Shown: positions 5,622 to 6,912 of the stretch, piece after piece
Numbering within the stretch: the stretch's first letter is position 1
How the letters are laid out: the number at the start of each line of letters is the position of its first letter
Assembly (NCBI GenBank): GCA_035541995.1
Contig: DATKMG010000767.1
Coordinates: 1-6,912 of the forward strand
Origin: DATKMG01 sp035541995
GTDB taxonomy: Bacteria; Acidobacteriota; Terriglobia; Versatilivoradales; Versatilivoraceae
Length of the DNA stretch: 6,912 nt
Direction: 5' to 3'
Position numbers and translations under genes: made by a program
Notes under the pieces: generated by a model
Told to the model about the DNA's origin: nothing
The model's database searches: none
Seen by the model: only the letters and a program-made list of their open reading frames with translations

Positions 5622-6912
5622 ATGAATGTGGTCCGTCCCAGGGTGATCCGCTTCGGGGTATTTCAAGCCGATTTACGCACGGCCGAACTGTTCAAGAATG
5701 GTCGCAAAATCAAGCTGCAAGAACAGCCTTTCCAGGTCCTGGGCATGCTGCTGGAGAAGCCTGACGAGATTGTGACACGGGAAGAGTTGCAGCAGAAGCT
5801 CTGGTCGGGCGACACCTTCGTGGACTTCGATCACGCAATCAACATTGCCGTCAATAAGATTCGCGATGCGCTGGGCGACTCGGCCGACACACCGCGCTAC
5901 ATCGAGACCCTGGCGCGTCGCGGCTACCGGTTCATCTACCCGGTCGAATGGCTGCCGCTGGATACTCCCCGACCGGTCCCAGCTTCTTCCCCCAGTTGGA
6001 TTGCCCGGATGTGGGCCTCAATGGCACACCAGGCGGCTGTGCCCATAGAGACTGAAGACAAGACCCCTGCACCCCTTGCAAACCATGTGGCCACGCCGGC
6101 GCAAGATGGCCCAGCCATCCGGCCACCCCTCGCGCAGGCTGAGCGTTTGCTGCAAATCGACCGACTGCTGGATGCAGCGCGGGGCCAGGAACCTGAACAG
6201 CGTGAGGCTTACCTCGACCAGGCCTGCGCCGGCGATAAGGATTTGCGACGGGAAGTCGAGGCCCTGCTGGCTGCACACGAGAAGGCAGGAAACGCCGTAG
6301 AGATACCCGCCCTGGATCTGGCAGCACAGGCTGTGGCTAAGCAGCCGAGCCATTCTCTAGTTGGGAAGCGGCTGGGCCTCTACGAAGTGGAAGAGTTGAT
6401 TGGTGCTGGGGGGATGGGAGAGGTGTACCGGGCCCGGGACACCAGGCTGCGGCGGGCTGTGGCCTTGAAGGTGCTCCCACCGGAATACAGTTTCGACCCA
6501 GAGAGGGTAGCACGTCTCGAGCGGGAGGCCGAGCTTCTGGCGTCTTTGAATCATCCCAACATTGCCACCATACACGGACTGGAGGAAGCTGACGGGAAGC
6601 GTTTCCTGGTTCTGGAACTGGTGGAGGGGGAGACACTCAGCGAACGCATTGCCATAGGGGCGGGCCCCCGTGTCCGTCCCACAGGGGGAGCATACAGGGG
6701 TGCGCCTCTTCAAATCGATACCATTCTGGACATATGCCGCCGGATTGCGGAAGGACTCGAAGCTGCGCACGAGAAGGGCATCATCCACCGCGACCTGAAA
6801 CCCGCCAACATCAAGATCACGCCGGAAGGCAAGGTCAAGATCCTGGACTTCGGGCTGGCCAAGGCCTATCAAAAAGAAGGCTCCGTTCCTGATCTGTCTA
6901 GATCACCCACCT
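5622..6912 (+). CDS. Winged-helix DNA-binding domain fused to a Ser/Thr protein kinase, cut by the right edge
   Basis: The frame is open from ATG 5622 to the window end (430 codons), so the C-terminus is missing. Residues about 8-105 form an OmpR/CadC-type winged helix (recognition helix near 70-84; wing ending RRGYRFI, 99-105). A Pro/Ala-rich linker follows, then a helical segment (174-223, AERLL to AHEKAG) typical of the region before acidobacterial kinase domains. The kinase begins near Y254: glycine loop GAGGMGEVY (261-269), lysine K283 (VALKVL), helix-C glutamate E302, HRDLKPAN with catalytic D391, and DFG at 409-411. These features predict an active RD-type Hanks kinase that can also bind DNA. 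Residues about 345-358 are extra relative to relatives as I recall them, and come from a palindromic DNA element. Full-length relatives usually continue into TPR or beta-propeller (WD40/TolB-like) repeats, which cannot be checked here. The start is supported by AAGGGGG at 5610-5616. Its gene target is unknown; the divergent mannosidase gene and itself are candidates only by position. Confidence 0.92.
   Translation, partial: MNVVRPRVIRFGVFQADLRTAELFKNGRKIKLQEQPFQVLGMLLEKPDEIVTREELQQKLWSGDTFVDFDHAINIAVNKIRDALGDSADTPRYIETLARRGYRFIYPVEWLPLDTPRPVPASSPSWIARMWASMAHQAAVPIETEDKTPAPLANHVATPAQDGPAIRPPLAQAERLLQIDRLLDAARGQEPEQREAYLDQACAGDKDLRREVEALLAAHEKAGNAVEIPALDLAAQAVAKQPSHSLVGKRLGLYEVEELIGAGGMGEVYRARDTRLRRAVALKVLPPEYSFDPERVARLEREAELLASLNHPNIATIHGLEEADGKRFLVLELVEGETLSERIAIGAGPRVRPTGGAYRGAPLQIDTILDICRRIAEGLEAAHEKGIIHRDLKPANIKITPEGKVKILDFGLAKAYQKEGSVPDLSRSPT
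6657..6680. repeat. REP-like palindrome in frame inside the kinase domain
   Basis: GGGGCGGGC (6657-6665) and GTCCGTCCC (6672-6680) pair over nine positions around a 6-base loop, with two G-T mismatches that would be G-U wobbles in RNA. The word resembles TAGGGGC-GGGCCCC-type palindromes that I recall as dispersed repeats in many bacterial genomes. A half-similar stretch, ACAGGGGTGCGCCT (6694-6707), follows and matches ATAGGGGCGGGCCC (6654-6667) at 10 of 14 positions. The element encodes GAGPRVRP in the kinase frame, between helices alpha-D and alpha-E, and causes no stop or frameshift. Confidence 0.6.

Noticed and set aside
6357..6872. Minus-strand open frame of 171 codons opposite the kinase
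   Set aside because: The plus strand here encodes conserved kinase motifs (glycine loop, HRDLKPAN, DFG). The reverse frame is a by-product of that codon pattern.
1..6912. CRISPR array, tRNA, rRNA, riboswitch or complete insertion sequence
   Set aside because: No regularly spaced repeat series, cloverleaf, rRNA-like segment, known aptamer core, or transposase frame with terminal inverted repeats was found on reading both strands.

Overview
The window holds three complete protein-coding genes, one gene cut by the right edge, and a short coding remnant at the left edge. The best clue to the host is the right-hand gene: an N-terminal OmpR/CadC-type winged helix, then a helical linker, then a bacterial Ser/Thr kinase domain. 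From knowledge of the family, this layout is especially common in Acidobacteriota (Solibacter- and Bryobacter-like genomes). A secreted plant-polysaccharide glycosidase, a rhamnose-use pair and YD-repeat debris fit a soil Acidobacteriota or a similar saprophyte. No rRNA or other marker is present, so this is an inference.

Layout. Bases 1-101 hold the end of a YD-repeat (Rhs-type) reading frame that stops soon after a recognisable YD motif and looks like a remnant. Bases 102-397 are non-coding and contain an imperfect tandem repeat (163-210), a candidate promoter (286-312) and a strong ribosome binding site. Bases 398-2600 (+) form a two-gene operon with an 8-base overlap: an L-rhamnose isomerase of the RhaI family, with every metal ligand of the characterised Pseudomonas stutzeri enzyme in place, and a RhaT-type rhamnose/proton symporter. 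A 168-base convergent spacer (2601-2768) carries a perfect 12-bp stem-loop. Bases 2769-5327 (-) encode a secreted GH2 beta-mannosidase with both catalytic glutamates. A 294-base divergent spacer (5328-5621) carries a candidate promoter for each side. Bases 5622-6912 (+) encode the winged-helix/kinase fusion, cut after 430 codons.

How the genes may work together. Beta-mannosidase acting outside the cytoplasm would release mannose from beta-mannan oligosaccharides. RhaT and RhaI would import L-rhamnose, a pectin and exopolysaccharide sugar, and isomerise it to L-rhamnulose. Rhamnulose kinase, aldolase and dehydrogenase genes are not in the window. The kinase may control the divergent mannosidase gene or itself, but only adjacency suggests this.

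No wholly new system is evident. The points most worth a second look are the 24-base REP-like palindrome in frame inside the kinase domain (6657-6680), the domain fusion itself, the stem-loop between the convergent genes (2724-2754), and the paired TTGAC motifs 22 bp apart at the kinase promoter.
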